From assembly GCA_044228245.1 (NCBI GenBank), contig JBGAVG010000008.1:18933-82932 (forward strand): DNA of 64,000 nucleotides, in the 5' to 3' direction. Origin of the DNA: Methylotenera_A sp044228245. Its GTDB lineage: Bacteria; Pseudomonadota; Gammaproteobacteria; Burkholderiales; Methylophilaceae. Below the pieces are notes generated by a model. The model ran no database searches, was not told where the DNA came from, and saw only the letters and a program-made list of their open reading frames with translations. Of the stretch, positions 51,563 to 60,683 are shown in pieces (position 1 is the first letter of the stretch; each line of letters begins with the position of its first letter). Position numbers and translations under genes: made by a program.

Positions 51563-53362
51563 ATGTTCAACTCAAAACTAATCCTGAAAAATCTGCCTAA
51601 TCTGCCTGGTGTATATCGCATGATTAACGCCACAGACGAGGTTATTTACGTTGGCAAGGCGAAAGACCTCAAAAAGCGCGTTTCGTCATATTTCAACAAA
51701 AACTTGCCTAGTCCGCGCACGCGGATGATGGTGAGCAATATCGTTAAAATCGAAACCACTGTCACACACAATGAGGCAGAAGCTTTGCTGCTGGAAAACA
51801 ACCTGATTAAAGGCTTGATGCCGCGTTACAACGTGTTGTTTCGGGATGATAAATCGTACCCTTACATCACGCTTACGGGCGATAAATTTTCGCGCTTGGC
51901 GTTTCACCGTGGCGCGCAGCGTAAGGGCAATCAGTATTTTGGGCCTTTCCCAAATGCAGTGGCGGTACGCGAGAGTATTCAGTTGTTACAAAAAGTGTTT
52001 AAGCTCCGTACCTGCGAAAATACTGTGTTTGCCAATCGCTCGCGCCCCTGTCTGCAGTACCAGATCGAGCGCTGCACGGCGCCTTGCGTGGGTTATATTA
52101 CTCCAGAGGATTATGCGCATGATGTGCATCATGCCGCGATGTTTCTGGAAGGAAAAACCAACGAAGTGCTGAATGCGTTGGGTGACAAAATGAATACGGC
52201 TGCAGCGAATCAGGAATATGAGCTCGCGGTAGTGTTTCGCGACCGCATGCAGGCGCTGCGCCAGGTACAGGCCAAACAGTTTGTGAGTGATTTTAGCGTA
52301 AGCGATGCGGACGTGATTGCTTGCGCAGAGATGAATGGGCAACACTGCATTAATTTGGTGATGATACGCGGCGGACGGCATTTGGGCGATAAAAGCTTTT
52401 TCCCAAAAAATGCGCAAGACGCAACATTGACCGAAACGGTTGAAGCGTTTTTAACCCAGCATTATGTGGCACAAAACACACCGCCGATGATCGTGTGCGG
52501 CGCCGAGGTTGATGCCAAGAGCTATGAGCAGGCATTCAGCGAACAATCCGGCCGCAAGATTAAAATTATCACCAATGCGATTGGCGACAAGCGTGTTTGG
52601 CTGAAAATGGCGCAAACCAATGCTGAGTTGGCATTAACGCAAAAACAAGCCGAAGCCAGTAACCAGGAGGCGCGATTGATCGCGCTACGAGAAGCGTTGA
52701 ATTTGCCCGAAACTACTGAGCGTATTGAATGTTTTGATATTAGCCACACTATGGGTGAGGCGACCGTGGCGAGCTGTGTGGTGTTTGATAAAGGGAATAT
52801 GCAAAATAGCGAATATCGCCGTTACAATATCACAGGCATTACGCCAGGCGATGATTACGCGGCCATGCGTGATGTGCTGACGCGGCGCTACAAAAAAGTC
52901 GCAGCGGGCGAGGGTAAACGGCCGGACTTGGTGTTTATTGACGGCGGCAAAGGTCAATTGGGCGTGGCAATCGAGGTGATGCAGGAAGTCGGCCTGGAAG
53001 ATATTCTGCTGGTCGGCATCGCCAAAGGCGAAGAGCGTAAACCCGGACTGGAAACCATGATTTTTTCTGACACGGGAGAAATGCTTAACTTGGAAAAGGA
53101 CAATCCCGGCTTGCATTTGTTGCAGCAGATCCGTGATGAAGCGCACCGGTTTGCCATCACAGGTCATCGCGCCAGGCGCGCTAAAGCGCGATTGCATTCG
53201 AGCCTGGAAGACATAGGTGGCATAGGCGCAAAAAGGCGTAAGGCCTTGCTGACGCGCTTTGGTGGATTGGAAGGGGTAAAAGGTGCTAGCATAGATGAAA
53301 TCGCCCAAGTCGAAGGCGTGAGCAAGGCTTTAGCTGAAAAAATTTACGGAGAGTTTCATTAG
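51563..53362 (+). CDS. uvrC: Excinuclease ABC subunit C
   Basis: UvrC makes both incisions in nucleotide excision repair. The 599 residues hold an N-terminal GIY-YIG nuclease (about 12-90; GVYRMINATDEVIYVGKAKD, then RVSSYFN), a Cys-rich motif (RPCLQYQIERCTAPCVGYI, about 151-169), a UvrB-contact domain (about 195-230), the RNase-H-like endonuclease with FIDGGKGQLGVAIEV (about 455-469) and C-terminal helix-hairpin-helix pairs (LEDIGGIGAKRRKALLTRFG). uvrC-pgsA-tRNA is a classic proteobacterial order. Confidence 0.97.
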   Translation: MFNSKLILKNLPNLPGVYRMINATDEVIYVGKAKDLKKRVSSYFNKNLPSPRTRMMVSNIVKIETTVTHNEAEALLLENNLIKGLMPRYNVLFRDDKSYPYITLTGDKFSRLAFHRGAQRKGNQYFGPFPNAVAVRESIQLLQKVFKLRTCENTVFANRSRPCLQYQIERCTAPCVGYITPEDYAHDVHHAAMFLEGKTNEVLNALGDKMNTAAANQEYELAVVFRDRMQALRQVQAKQFVSDFSVSDADVIACAEMNGQHCINLVMIRGGRHLGDKSFFPKNAQDATLTETVEAFLTQHYVAQNTPPMIVCGAEVDAKSYEQAFSEQSGRKIKIITNAIGDKRVWLKMAQTNAELALTQKQAEASNQEARLIALREALNLPETTERIECFDISHTMGEATVASCVVFDKGNMQNSEYRRYNITGITPGDDYAAMRDVLTRRYKKVAAGEGKRPDLVFIDGGKGQLGVAIEVMQEVGLEDILLVGIAKGEERKPGLETMIFSDTGEMLNLEKDNPGLHLLQQIRDEAHRFAITGHRARRAKARLHSSLEDIGGIGAKRRKALLTRFGGLEGVKGASIDEIAQVEGVSKALAEKIYGEFH

Positions 53363-53378
53363 TGGAGTGCCGCGTTAA

Positions 53379-53975
53379 ATGAAGTTGAACATCCCGACCA
53401 TGCTCACATGGCTACGTATTTTGCTGATTCCCATATTTGTAGGCGCATTTTACTGGCCTGAAAACCTGCACAAATTAAGCGCTATGCCATCGCATTCGGT
53501 CAATATTTTTGTCACCGCAGTATTTGCGATTGCCTCGCTTACCGACTGGCTGGATGGTTACTTGGCCAGGCGCTGGCATCAAACCTCGGCATTCGGCGCG
53601 TTTCTGGACCCGGTAGCCGATAAGCTCATGGTGGCGGCAGCGCTTATTGTACTGGTGGAGTTTGGGCGCGTGGGAGCGATAGTTTCTTTGATTATTATAG
53701 GCCGCGAAATTGCTGTGAGCGCTTTGCGCGAATGGCTGGCGGGTGATGGAGAAGGCGGTAGCATGGCGGTTGCGATGATAGGTAAAGTTAAAACCTTTGT
53801 ACAAATGCTGGCGATATTGTTTTTGTTGTACTGGGATAATATTCCTTTGGGTAACATGGGTACTTTTCCAATCCAGGTTGTCGGACACAGGCTGATAGAG
53901 ATAGCCGCATTTTTAACATTACTATCAATGGCTTATTACTTAAAGATGGCCTGGCCAAAAATTAAAGTCAAATAA
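53379..53975 (+). CDS. pgsA: CDP-diacylglycerol-glycerol-3-phosphate 3-phosphatidyltransferase
   Basis: PgsA makes phosphatidylglycerophosphate in the inner membrane. The 198-residue protein has four hydrophobic segments and the CDP-alcohol phosphotransferase motif DWLDGYLARRWHQTSAFGAF, completed by LDPVADK (D..DG..AR...G...D...D, about 52-78). It follows uvrC by 16 bases. A 69-bp gap with a strong promoter leads to tRNA genes. Confidence 0.96.
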   Translation: MKLNIPTMLTWLRILLIPIFVGAFYWPENLHKLSAMPSHSVNIFVTAVFAIASLTDWLDGYLARRWHQTSAFGAFLDPVADKLMVAAALIVLVEFGRVGAIVSLIIIGREIAVSALREWLAGDGEGGSMAVAMIGKVKTFVQMLAILFLLYWDNIPLGNMGTFPIQVVGHRLIEIAAFLTLLSMAYYLKMAWPKIKVK

Positions 53976-54002
53976 ATATGCGATAAAGTGAGCTAATTGG
54001 TC

Positions 54003-54030
54003 TTGACAGTATTCTGAAAATCGCTAAAAT
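54003..54030 (+). promoter_or_regulatory. Sigma-70 promoter of the tRNA genes
   Basis: TTGACA (54003-54008) and TAAAAT (54025-54030) are separated by 16 bases, and the tRNA-Gly 5' end is 15 bases downstream. It is a near-consensus vegetative promoter. Confidence 0.85.
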
Positions 54031-54044
54031 GCACGCTTCTTAAC

Positions 54045-54120
54045 GCGGGAATAGCTCAGCTGGTAGAGCGCAACCTTGCCAAGGTTGAGGTCGCGAGTTC
54101 GAGCCTCGTTTCCCGCTCCA
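54045..54120 (+). tRNA. tRNA-Gly (GCC)
   Basis: This 76-base cloverleaf has encoded CCA. The acceptor GCGGGAA pairs with TTCCCGC, the D-arm is AGCTCAGCTGGTAGAGC, the anticodon stem CAACC/GGTTG carries GCC at 54078-54080, and the T-arm contains GTTCGAG. It lies after uvrC-pgsA, as in many proteobacteria. Confidence 0.97.
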
Positions 54121-54128
54121 GTATTACC

Positions 54129-54163
54129 AAACGGCGAATGCAATCATGCTTTCGCCGTTTTAG
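54129..54163 (+). terminator. Intrinsic terminator between tRNA-Gly and tRNA-Cys
   Basis: AAACGGCGAA (54129-54138) pairs perfectly with TTCGCCGTTT (54151-54160), with a short T-run. It could end or attenuate the tRNA-Gly transcript before tRNA-Cys. Confidence 0.8.
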
Positions 54164-54209
54164 TTTAAGCAGCTTGTTTAATTGGCCTCTTTCTAAATTA
54201 AACATGAAT

Positions 54210-54283
54210 GGCGCGATAGCAAAGCGGTTATGCCGCGGCCTGCAAAGCCGTTTAGGCCGGTTCGACTCCGGCTCGCGCCTCCA
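54210..54283 (+). tRNA. tRNA-Cys (GCA)
   Basis: This 74-base cloverleaf has encoded CCA. The acceptor GGCGCGA pairs with TCGCGCC. The anticodon loop CTGCAAA holds GCA at 54242-54244. The T-arm contains GGTTCGACTCC. The tRNA-Leu often found next in this cluster is not present. Confidence 0.97.
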
Positions 54284-54346
54284 ATCCCTGGAATCCCCAC
54301 TGAAATACTGCGCTATTTGGCATAAAGATTGCTAGAAACATGTCGT

Positions 54347-54391
54347 AATGTATTGTAATACATTGTAGTTATTGCTAAATGTTGATACATT
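54347..54391. promoter_or_regulatory. Paired AATGT...ACATT dyads upstream of lapB
   Basis: A perfect inverted repeat AATGTAT / ATACATT (54347-54353 and 54358-54364) is followed by a second dyad AATGT-tgat-ACATT (54378-54391). Spacing between the dyad centres is about 29 bases. They lie 33-77 bases before the lapB ATG and look like tandem sites for one regulator, possibly the nearby LuxR-type protein. The role is inferred. Confidence 0.6.
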
Positions 54392-54423
54392 ACATTAAAT
54401 GACAATTTTAATAAGTTGCAGTG

Positions 54424-56649
54424 ATGAGCTTAGATAAAATAAGCCCAGAAAATATAACTTTGGAAAATAAAGCGCAGCTGAATATTGAACGGGGAAACCC
54501 TGAGTTGGCACAGTTAACCGAAAACCAACCCAACGCGAGTGATTCGCTATTGGGTTGTTTGTTATTAGCCTGCCGCACACACCAGGTGACTACGACCAAA
54601 GATGCGCTCATTGCGGGTTTGCCGTTGCGTGATGGCAAAATGACACCCGCATTGTTCAAACGGGCCGCTGAGCGCGCCAATCTTGCCGTTACCACGCTAA
54701 AAAAACCACTTAACCAAATCCGTACGGAATTTTTACCGGTCATTCTGCTGTTAAAAGATGACGAAGCCTGCATGCTGACCGGAGTTGACGAGGATACCAA
54801 AACCGCAAGCGTCATTTATCCAGAACTGGGGGACGCCGAAGTGGCTGTGCCATTAGATGAGATTGTGGCGCAGTATTCCGGCTACCTGATCGTGGCAAAA
54901 CCCAAGTATGTGTTTGATAAGCGCGCCCCCGCCGTCGGAAAAGTGCGTTTGAAGCATTGGTTCTGGGGCACTTTGGCTGAGAATAAACGTATCTACCGCG
55001 ACGTGATGGTGGCTGCATTCCTGGTCAATATATTCGCACTTGCCATGCCAATGTTCACCATGAACATTTATGACCGGGTTGTGCCAAATCGCGCAATCGA
55101 AACTTTGTGGGTAATGGCGATTGGCGTTTCGATTATTGTGATCGGCGATTTGATTTTGCGCACCATGCGCGGCTATTTTCTCGATTGGGCCAGCGCGCGC
55201 ATCGATGTAAAGCTAAGCGCGCGGATTATGGAGCAGGTATTAGGCACGCGCCTGGAGCTGCGTTCAAATTCCGTGGGCTCGCTCGCTAGTAATTTGCGCT
55301 CATTTGAAAGCGTACGGGATTTCATCACTTCTGCCACCGTGACGACATTGATTGACGTGCCGTTCGGGCTGATCTTTGTTGTTGTAATCGCGTGGATATC
55401 CTGGCCAATGGTAATTCCTGTCATTATTGGTGGCATTGTCATGTTGATGTACGCGTTCAGCGTGCAAACCAAAATGCATGAGCTGTCAGAAACCATGTAT
55501 CGTGCGGGCGCGCAACGCAATGCAACGCTAATCGAGAGCCTGGTAGGTCTGGAAACCGTCAAGGCGCTTGGCGTTGAAGGGGCCATGCAGCGCAAATGGG
55601 AGCATACCGCCAGCTTTCTAACCGTAGTGGGCAGCAAACTGCGCTTGCTTTCACAGTCGATCAATAATGGCTCTAATGCCATTCAGCAGATTACCACCGT
55701 TGCGCTGGTGTTATTGGGCGTATATCTGGTGACCAACGGTGACCTGACCATGGGCGGCCTGATTGCTTCTACCATGCTGGCCTCGCGCGCCTTGGCGCCC
55801 ATTTCACAAACAGCTGGCTTGCTGACGCAATATCATACGGCATCAACATCGCTGCAATCGCTGGACGAAATTATGCATAAACCGATAGAACGGCCGCTGG
55901 ATTCCAGTTTTTTATCACGCCCCGCTTTCAAAGGCGATATCGAGTTCAGGGAAGTCAGTTTTAATTATCCTGGCGCAGAAGAAAGCGCCTTGACCAAGGT
56001 TTCGTTCAAGATTAAAGCGGGCGAGCATGTGGCCTTGCTGGGGCGCATGGGCTCAGGCAAAACGACGATACATAAACTGATCCTCGGGCTTTACCAGCCT
56101 ACGGAAGGTGCGATTTTGATAGATGGCATAGATGCGCGCCAGATTGACCCGGCTGAACTGCGCCGCTGTGTGGGCTATGTGCAGCAGGACACGCATCTGT
56201 TTTATGGAACGATGCGTGAGAATTTGACGATTGCCTCACCGCATGCGGATGATGCGGCTGTGCTGGCCGCAGCGCACGCAGGCGGCATCGACGACTATAT
56301 CAACAGCCATCCTAAAGGCTTTGATCTTTTGGTAGGTGAGCGCGGCGAAACCCTTTCCGGTGGCCAAAAGCAGGGCGTTGGTATTGCACGTGCGCTGATT
56401 GGCAAGCCAAGCATCATTTTGCTGGACGAGCCGACCAGCGCCATGGATCATTCCGGTGAGGATGCGGTAAAAAGCCGATTGAAGGAAGCTTCACATGGCA
56501 AAACGGTGGTGCTGATTTCGCACCGTTCAGGGCTGTTTGATCTGGTGGATCGTATTATTGTGGTGGATTCTGGCCGGGTGGTGGCCGATGGCGCGAAAGA
56601 CCAGGTGATTGAAGCATTGCGCAGCGGCAAGATCGCCAAGGCGCTGTAG
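54424..56649 (+). CDS. LapB-type type I secretion ABC transporter
   Basis: This is the inner-membrane ATPase/permease of a type I exporter for a large adhesin. The protein has about 741 residues from the ATG at 54424. The N-terminal domain (about 1-150) resembles C39 peptidase but lacks its catalytic Cys-His arrangement, as in LapB-type exporters. Membrane helices run about 195-440. The ATPase domain (about 500-735) has Walker A GRMGSGKTT (about 540-548), signature LSGGQKQ (about 643-649) and Walker B SIILLDEPTSAMD (about 664-676). With the HlyD-family protein 12 bases downstream it should export the adhesin whose gene starts at 61641. No TolC/LapE gene is in the window. Confidence 0.93.
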   Translation: MSLDKISPENITLENKAQLNIERGNPELAQLTENQPNASDSLLGCLLLACRTHQVTTTKDALIAGLPLRDGKMTPALFKRAAERANLAVTTLKKPLNQIRTEFLPVILLLKDDEACMLTGVDEDTKTASVIYPELGDAEVAVPLDEIVAQYSGYLIVAKPKYVFDKRAPAVGKVRLKHWFWGTLAENKRIYRDVMVAAFLVNIFALAMPMFTMNIYDRVVPNRAIETLWVMAIGVSIIVIGDLILRTMRGYFLDWASARIDVKLSARIMEQVLGTRLELRSNSVGSLASNLRSFESVRDFITSATVTTLIDVPFGLIFVVVIAWISWPMVIPVIIGGIVMLMYAFSVQTKMHELSETMYRAGAQRNATLIESLVGLETVKALGVEGAMQRKWEHTASFLTVVGSKLRLLSQSINNGSNAIQQITTVALVLLGVYLVTNGDLTMGGLIASTMLASRALAPISQTAGLLTQYHTASTSLQSLDEIMHKPIERPLDSSFLSRPAFKGDIEFREVSFNYPGAEESALTKVSFKIKAGEHVALLGRMGSGKTTIHKLILGLYQPTEGAILIDGIDARQIDPAELRRCVGYVQQDTHLFYGTMRENLTIASPHADDAAVLAAAHAGGIDDYINSHPKGFDLLVGERGETLSGGQKQGVGIARALIGKPSIILLDEPTSAMDHSGEDAVKSRLKEASHGKTVVLISHRSGLFDLVDRIIVVDSGRVVADGAKDQVIEALRSGKIAKAL

Positions 56650-56661
56650 GCAGAGCATGAT

Positions 56662-58074
56662 ATGAGTGAAGGGTTATTCAAAAAAATTGGCGCCTTTAAT
56701 GACTTTCTTAAAAGTCAAACGTGGCTCACCAAGCCGATCTATTACATGGTAGACCGTGCAGTCCCTACTGAGAGTCGTGATGACCTAGCCTGGCAAGAAG
56801 AAGCGGATCTGGCGATTTTAGAGCAGGCGCCGCTTAAAGCGAGAAAGCTTTTATATGGCATTCTGGCCATATTGGCGGTCGCGTTAGTGTGGGCATGCTT
56901 TGCCAAAGTGGATGAAGTGACACGCGGAGAGGGCAGGGTGATCCCTTCAAGCCAGGTGCAGATCATTCAATCGCTGGATGGCGGCATCGTGTCCGAGATT
57001 TTAATTAAAGAAGGTGACGTAGTAAAAGTCGGTACGCCTTTGATTAAAATTGACGAAACTCGCGCGGTATCTTCTTTACGCGAAAACAAAGGCCAATACC
57101 TGGCCTTGCTGGCCAAGCAGGCACGTCTAAGCGCACTGGCAATGGGTGGCGCGTTTAATCCGCCGGCAGAAGTTAAAACAGAAACGCCACAGGTATATGA
57201 ACAGGAATATGCGTTATACCATGCCAGCCGCGAAGAGCTGGCCTCAATTGTAAGTATTGCGCGCGCGCAGATGGAACAGCGTGAAAAAGAGCTGCTTGAA
57301 CTGCTGTCAAAAAAAGAGTTTGCTGAGAAAACCTATGAATCAGCCAACAAAGAACTGGCAGCCAATAAGCCGTTGTTAGCTAGCGGCGCGGTTTCCGAGA
57401 TTGATATTCTAAAACTGGAACGCGAAGCCACCAGAGCCAGAGGCGAGATTGAGCAGGCCAAAGCGCAAATTAGCCGCGTGCAAACCAGCATTAGTGAAGC
57501 AAGGCGCAAAATCACCGAGTCGGAACAGAGTTTTCGCAGTAAAGTGCGTACTGAGTTAAATGAAACCACAGCGAAGCTCAACAGCCTCACCGAAACCAGC
57601 GTGGCTTTGTCTGACAAGGTGAAACAGGCAACCTTGAAATCCCCCGTCAACGGCAAGGTGAGCCGCCTGTTTTTCAATACGGTCGGTGGGGTGATTCAGC
57701 CGGGCAAAGAAGTATTAGAACTTGTGCCGACTGATGACACGCTGGTGATTGAAACCAAGGTGCAAATTAAAGACATTGCGTTTCTGCGCCCGCAGCAACC
57801 GGCCATTGTGAAACTGACGGCTTATGATTACACCATTTATGGCACGCTGGATGCAGTGGTGGAGAGCATTGCAGCCAACTCGACTGTGGACGACAAAGGC
57901 AACGCTTATTATCTGGTGCGTGTGCGTACTCTGCAGACCAGCATTGGACAGGGCTTGCCAATTATTCCCGGCATGGTGGCGCAGGTGGATGTTCTGACCG
58001 GCAAAAAAACCATACTGTCATATTTGCTGAAACCTGTGCTTAAGGCCAAGTCTTACGCTTTTAGCGAAAGATAG
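56662..58074 (+). CDS. LapC-type membrane fusion protein (HlyD family)
   Basis: This 470-residue periplasmic adaptor of the type I exporter has a cytoplasmic N-terminus (about 1-52), one membrane helix (about 58-78: LYGILAILAVALVWACFA), a lipoyl-like half with EVTRGEGRVIPSSQVQIIQS (about 85-104), a long coiled coil (about 165-310) and the second lipoyl/beta-barrel half (about 325-455; ATLKSPVNGKVSRLFFNTVG). It is coupled to lapB and lies 17 bases before the LuxR-type regulator gene. Confidence 0.92.
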   Translation: MSEGLFKKIGAFNDFLKSQTWLTKPIYYMVDRAVPTESRDDLAWQEEADLAILEQAPLKARKLLYGILAILAVALVWACFAKVDEVTRGEGRVIPSSQVQIIQSLDGGIVSEILIKEGDVVKVGTPLIKIDETRAVSSLRENKGQYLALLAKQARLSALAMGGAFNPPAEVKTETPQVYEQEYALYHASREELASIVSIARAQMEQREKELLELLSKKEFAEKTYESANKELAANKPLLASGAVSEIDILKLEREATRARGEIEQAKAQISRVQTSISEARRKITESEQSFRSKVRTELNETTAKLNSLTETSVALSDKVKQATLKSPVNGKVSRLFFNTVGGVIQPGKEVLELVPTDDTLVIETKVQIKDIAFLRPQQPAIVKLTAYDYTIYGTLDAVVESIAANSTVDDKGNAYYLVRVRTLQTSIGQGLPIIPGMVAQVDVLTGKKTILSYLLKPVLKAKSYAFSER

Positions 58075-58091
58075 CGGGTGAAAGAAGTTTG

Positions 58092-58715
58092 ATGCAGGAT
58101 ATTTTCATTTCACCATTAACTACAAGCTTAATCAGCTGGTCTGAGGCTTTTCCTAAGGCTAAATTAACTGCCGATTTGAAACTGGCCAAGTCGCAAAAAG
58201 ACGAAGCGATTCTATTCTGGCTGCACATGAACGAAGACAGGCAGCAATGGCTGACCAATACGATTGCGCTTATCCAGGCGCATTATAAAAATGCAAAAAT
58301 CATTGTCCTGGCGAATGCGCCGGTGCAGGCAGAAGCGCTGTATGCGCTAAGCCTGGGGGCGGTCGGTTACTGCCATGCGTATTCTGCGCCGGAGATATTA
58401 AAGGAAATCAAGACGGTGATCAGCCATGGCGGTTTGTGGCTGGGAAACGAGCTGTTGAAGCGCCTGATTGAAGTTTCGGCAAAGCTGGTAGGCAACCAGC
58501 CCAAACAGGTAGAGACTTTACTGGCCCAGTTAACCAAGCGACAGAAAGATGTGGCGATGGAGGCCGCGAAAGGCTTGAGCAACAAGGAAATAGCGCGGAT
58601 TCTGGACATCTCGGAACGAACGGTAAAAGCGCACTTGGCAGCCACTTTCGAGTGCTTGAAAGTGAAAGACAGACTGCAGCTGGCGCTGATGCTGAATAGT
58701 AACTACCGCCACTAA
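58092..58715 (+). CDS. LuxR-type regulator with degenerate receiver domain
   Basis: This 207-residue protein has a response-regulator-like N-terminal domain (about 1-120) and a C-terminal LuxR/NarL helix-turn-helix (about 145-205; LTKRQKDVAMEAAKGLSNKE, then ISERTVKAHL). The strand that normally carries the phosphorylated Asp reads ILFWLHMNED, with no Asp at its end, and the acidic pair at the N-terminus is also missing. It therefore probably does not work by phosphorylation. The ATG at 58092 is preferred. It lies 17 bases after lapC, so it may control the exporter or adhesin. Confidence 0.85.
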   Translation: MQDIFISPLTTSLISWSEAFPKAKLTADLKLAKSQKDEAILFWLHMNEDRQQWLTNTIALIQAHYKNAKIIVLANAPVQAEALYALSLGAVGYCHAYSAPEILKEIKTVISHGGLWLGNELLKRLIEVSAKLVGNQPKQVETLLAQLTKRQKDVAMEAAKGLSNKEIARILDISERTVKAHLAATFECLKVKDRLQLALMLNSNYRH

Positions 58716-58723
58716 ATCTTTCC

Positions 58724-60664
58724 CTAGTTTGCCTGCTGGAATTTAACGCCCGGCCCTGTTAAACCATCAATGCCGATTTCCTTTAGCGATTTAATTTCAT
58801 CGTCGTTGTTCACGCCTTCGGCAATCGCTTGCACGCCTATGGAATGCGCGACCATGCACAAGCCTCTCAGGAGGGTTTTGTTGGTTTCATTGCTATTGAT
58901 GCCGCGAACAATGGAAGCATCAAATTTAATATAATCCAGGCCAATATCGTGCAGTTCGCCCAGGCGGGAAATTCTCAGGCCAACGTGCTCAACCCCTACA
59001 TGGCAACCCACGGCTTTTAGTTTGCTGCAGAAATGTTTGAACTCATTCAGATGTTCAAACGCTGCGATTTCGGGCACTTCAAAGCTCAAAAGATTTGGAT
59101 GTTGCAGATGCTGCTTGACCAGCTTGGCGGCTTTTTGAATATATTTACGATCGCACATCGCGTTAGCTGAAACATTCAGGCACATTGGGCTGGCGCCTTG
59201 CGCCAATAACAGTATCGCCGTTTCCAAAACCAGTTCGTCGATGGTTTTAATCAGATTGAGTTGCGTAGCCCAGTTGATGAATTCGCCTGCGCTATGCCAT
59301 TTCCCGTCCGGCGCCAATTGAAGCCTTACCGGACTTTCATTGTGGATCAGCGTGCCTTCGGTAGTGATTACCGGATAGTGCTCGAGCTTGATGCGTTTGT
59401 TTGAAAGCGCGTCATTGAGCGAGGTTTCCCATTCCACCAGATAGTGGCTTTCAGTTACTGCGATGCTGCTGGCATTGATCACGCGCAGATAATTCTCTTC
59501 GCTTAAGCTGGAAAGATTCAGGATGAATTCAAGCACTTTAAACAGCGAAGCGGTCTCATCCATTTTTCTGGCTTTTGTAGTCACCACCAAAAAGCGTGCA
59601 GTCAATTCAACGTCATCAATTTCGGCTGCCTGAGTGACCGCATCTTTTAACTGGTTGGCAAGCGCGAATTCATCTGTGGTTTGCTTGCAGAATACAGCAA
59701 ACTCGGTTCCGCTTAACCTGCCAGCGATAAGGGAGGTATTCTTTTCGCATTCTGCTTCCAGCGCGCTGCTGATTTTTCTGAGCAAGGCATTGGCTTGCGG
59801 ATAACCCATGGCTTCATCCAGTTGTGCCAGATTCGATAGCCTGAATATCACCAAAGCGCCCTCACTGAATTCGTCATGGCCGAGGTTAGTCTCCATGGTA
59901 TTTACGAAGTAATCACGGTTCATCAGCCCCGTAACATCGTCGTAGTTGATTTTGTAACGCAGTTCTTCCAATCGTGCAGACTCTTTGGTCACCGTTGCCT
60001 TGATTCGATTGGAAAGGTTATTCATCTCGCGTACCACGGCCTTAAACTCCAGCGTTTTGGGTTCATCAATGGTAATGAATCTATCTTCACCAATCGCTTT
60101 TGCCTGGTTGACAACTTCATCGAGCGGGCTGAGGATTTTGCGCAGGATTTTTCCGCCGGCATAGCAGGCAAGCAGGCCGATCAGAAACGTCCATAATGCA
60201 ATCAGCAACATGGCATCCCAAAGCTTATCATAGGCAAAATTGACATCGCTTTCCAACGCAAGCGAGCCATACTGCGCCCAGCCATCTTGCACATTGGCCA
60301 CGCCCGCCAGCACTTTAATCGGGATAAGCTTGATAAACCATCTGGGCGCTTTGGTCTGGCTATTGGCGTTGACACGTTCGCTGATCAATTTGCCGTTCGG
60401 ATCAAACAGGCCAATATAGCGATAATGACCAGAGTCAAATTGCGCCGACAATAATAAATCCAGCGTAACAGGGTCTTTTTTCAATTGCGACATGGAAAGC
60501 GCAAGCGAAGTGACGTTGTCAATATTCTTTGTTTGCAGCTGTTCTTCCAGATAGTTCTTGCTCGACAGCGTGCTTAACACAAAGCTGCCGCTGGACGCTA
60601 AGGTAACTGTAAACAATATCGCCAGCCAAAGTTGCTTAATAAGAGACATATTGTTGAGTGACAT
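58724..60664 (-). CDS. LapD-like c-di-GMP receptor, degenerate GGDEF/EAL
   Basis: This inner-membrane protein binds c-di-GMP in the cytoplasm and holds LapG in the periplasm. The 646 residues contain helix 1 (about 8-30), a periplasmic LapD/MoxY-N domain (about 35-150; RWFIKLIPI near 105), helix 2 (about 150-172), HAMP (about 172-235), a degenerate GGDEF (about 240-400; AGRLSGTEFAVF in place of GGDEF) and a degenerate EAL (about 405-640; HNESPVRLQL in place of EAL). Both enzymatic sites are lost, as in LapD. AAGGA precedes the ATG at 60664; LapD homologues often start at internal Met6 (60649). It converges on the LuxR-type gene with 8 bases between stops. Confidence 0.92.
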   Translation of the reverse strand: MSLNNMSLIKQLWLAILFTVTLASSGSFVLSTLSSKNYLEEQLQTKNIDNVTSLALSMSQLKKDPVTLDLLLSAQFDSGHYRYIGLFDPNGKLISERVNANSQTKAPRWFIKLIPIKVLAGVANVQDGWAQYGSLALESDVNFAYDKLWDAMLLIALWTFLIGLLACYAGGKILRKILSPLDEVVNQAKAIGEDRFITIDEPKTLEFKAVVREMNNLSNRIKATVTKESARLEELRYKINYDDVTGLMNRDYFVNTMETNLGHDEFSEGALVIFRLSNLAQLDEAMGYPQANALLRKISSALEAECEKNTSLIAGRLSGTEFAVFCKQTTDEFALANQLKDAVTQAAEIDDVELTARFLVVTTKARKMDETASLFKVLEFILNLSSLSEENYLRVINASSIAVTESHYLVEWETSLNDALSNKRIKLEHYPVITTEGTLIHNESPVRLQLAPDGKWHSAGEFINWATQLNLIKTIDELVLETAILLLAQGASPMCLNVSANAMCDRKYIQKAAKLVKQHLQHPNLLSFEVPEIAAFEHLNEFKHFCSKLKAVGCHVGVEHVGLRISRLGELHDIGLDYIKFDASIVRGINSNETNKTLLRGLCMVAHSIGVQAIAEGVNNDDEIKSLKEIGIDGLTGPGVKFQQAN

Positions 60665-60683
60665 ATCAATTCCTTACTTTCAA

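Noticed and set aside
54284..54423. Search for tRNA-Leu after tRNA-Cys, as in the common Gly-Cys-Leu cluster
   Set aside because: No cloverleaf is present in this spacer.
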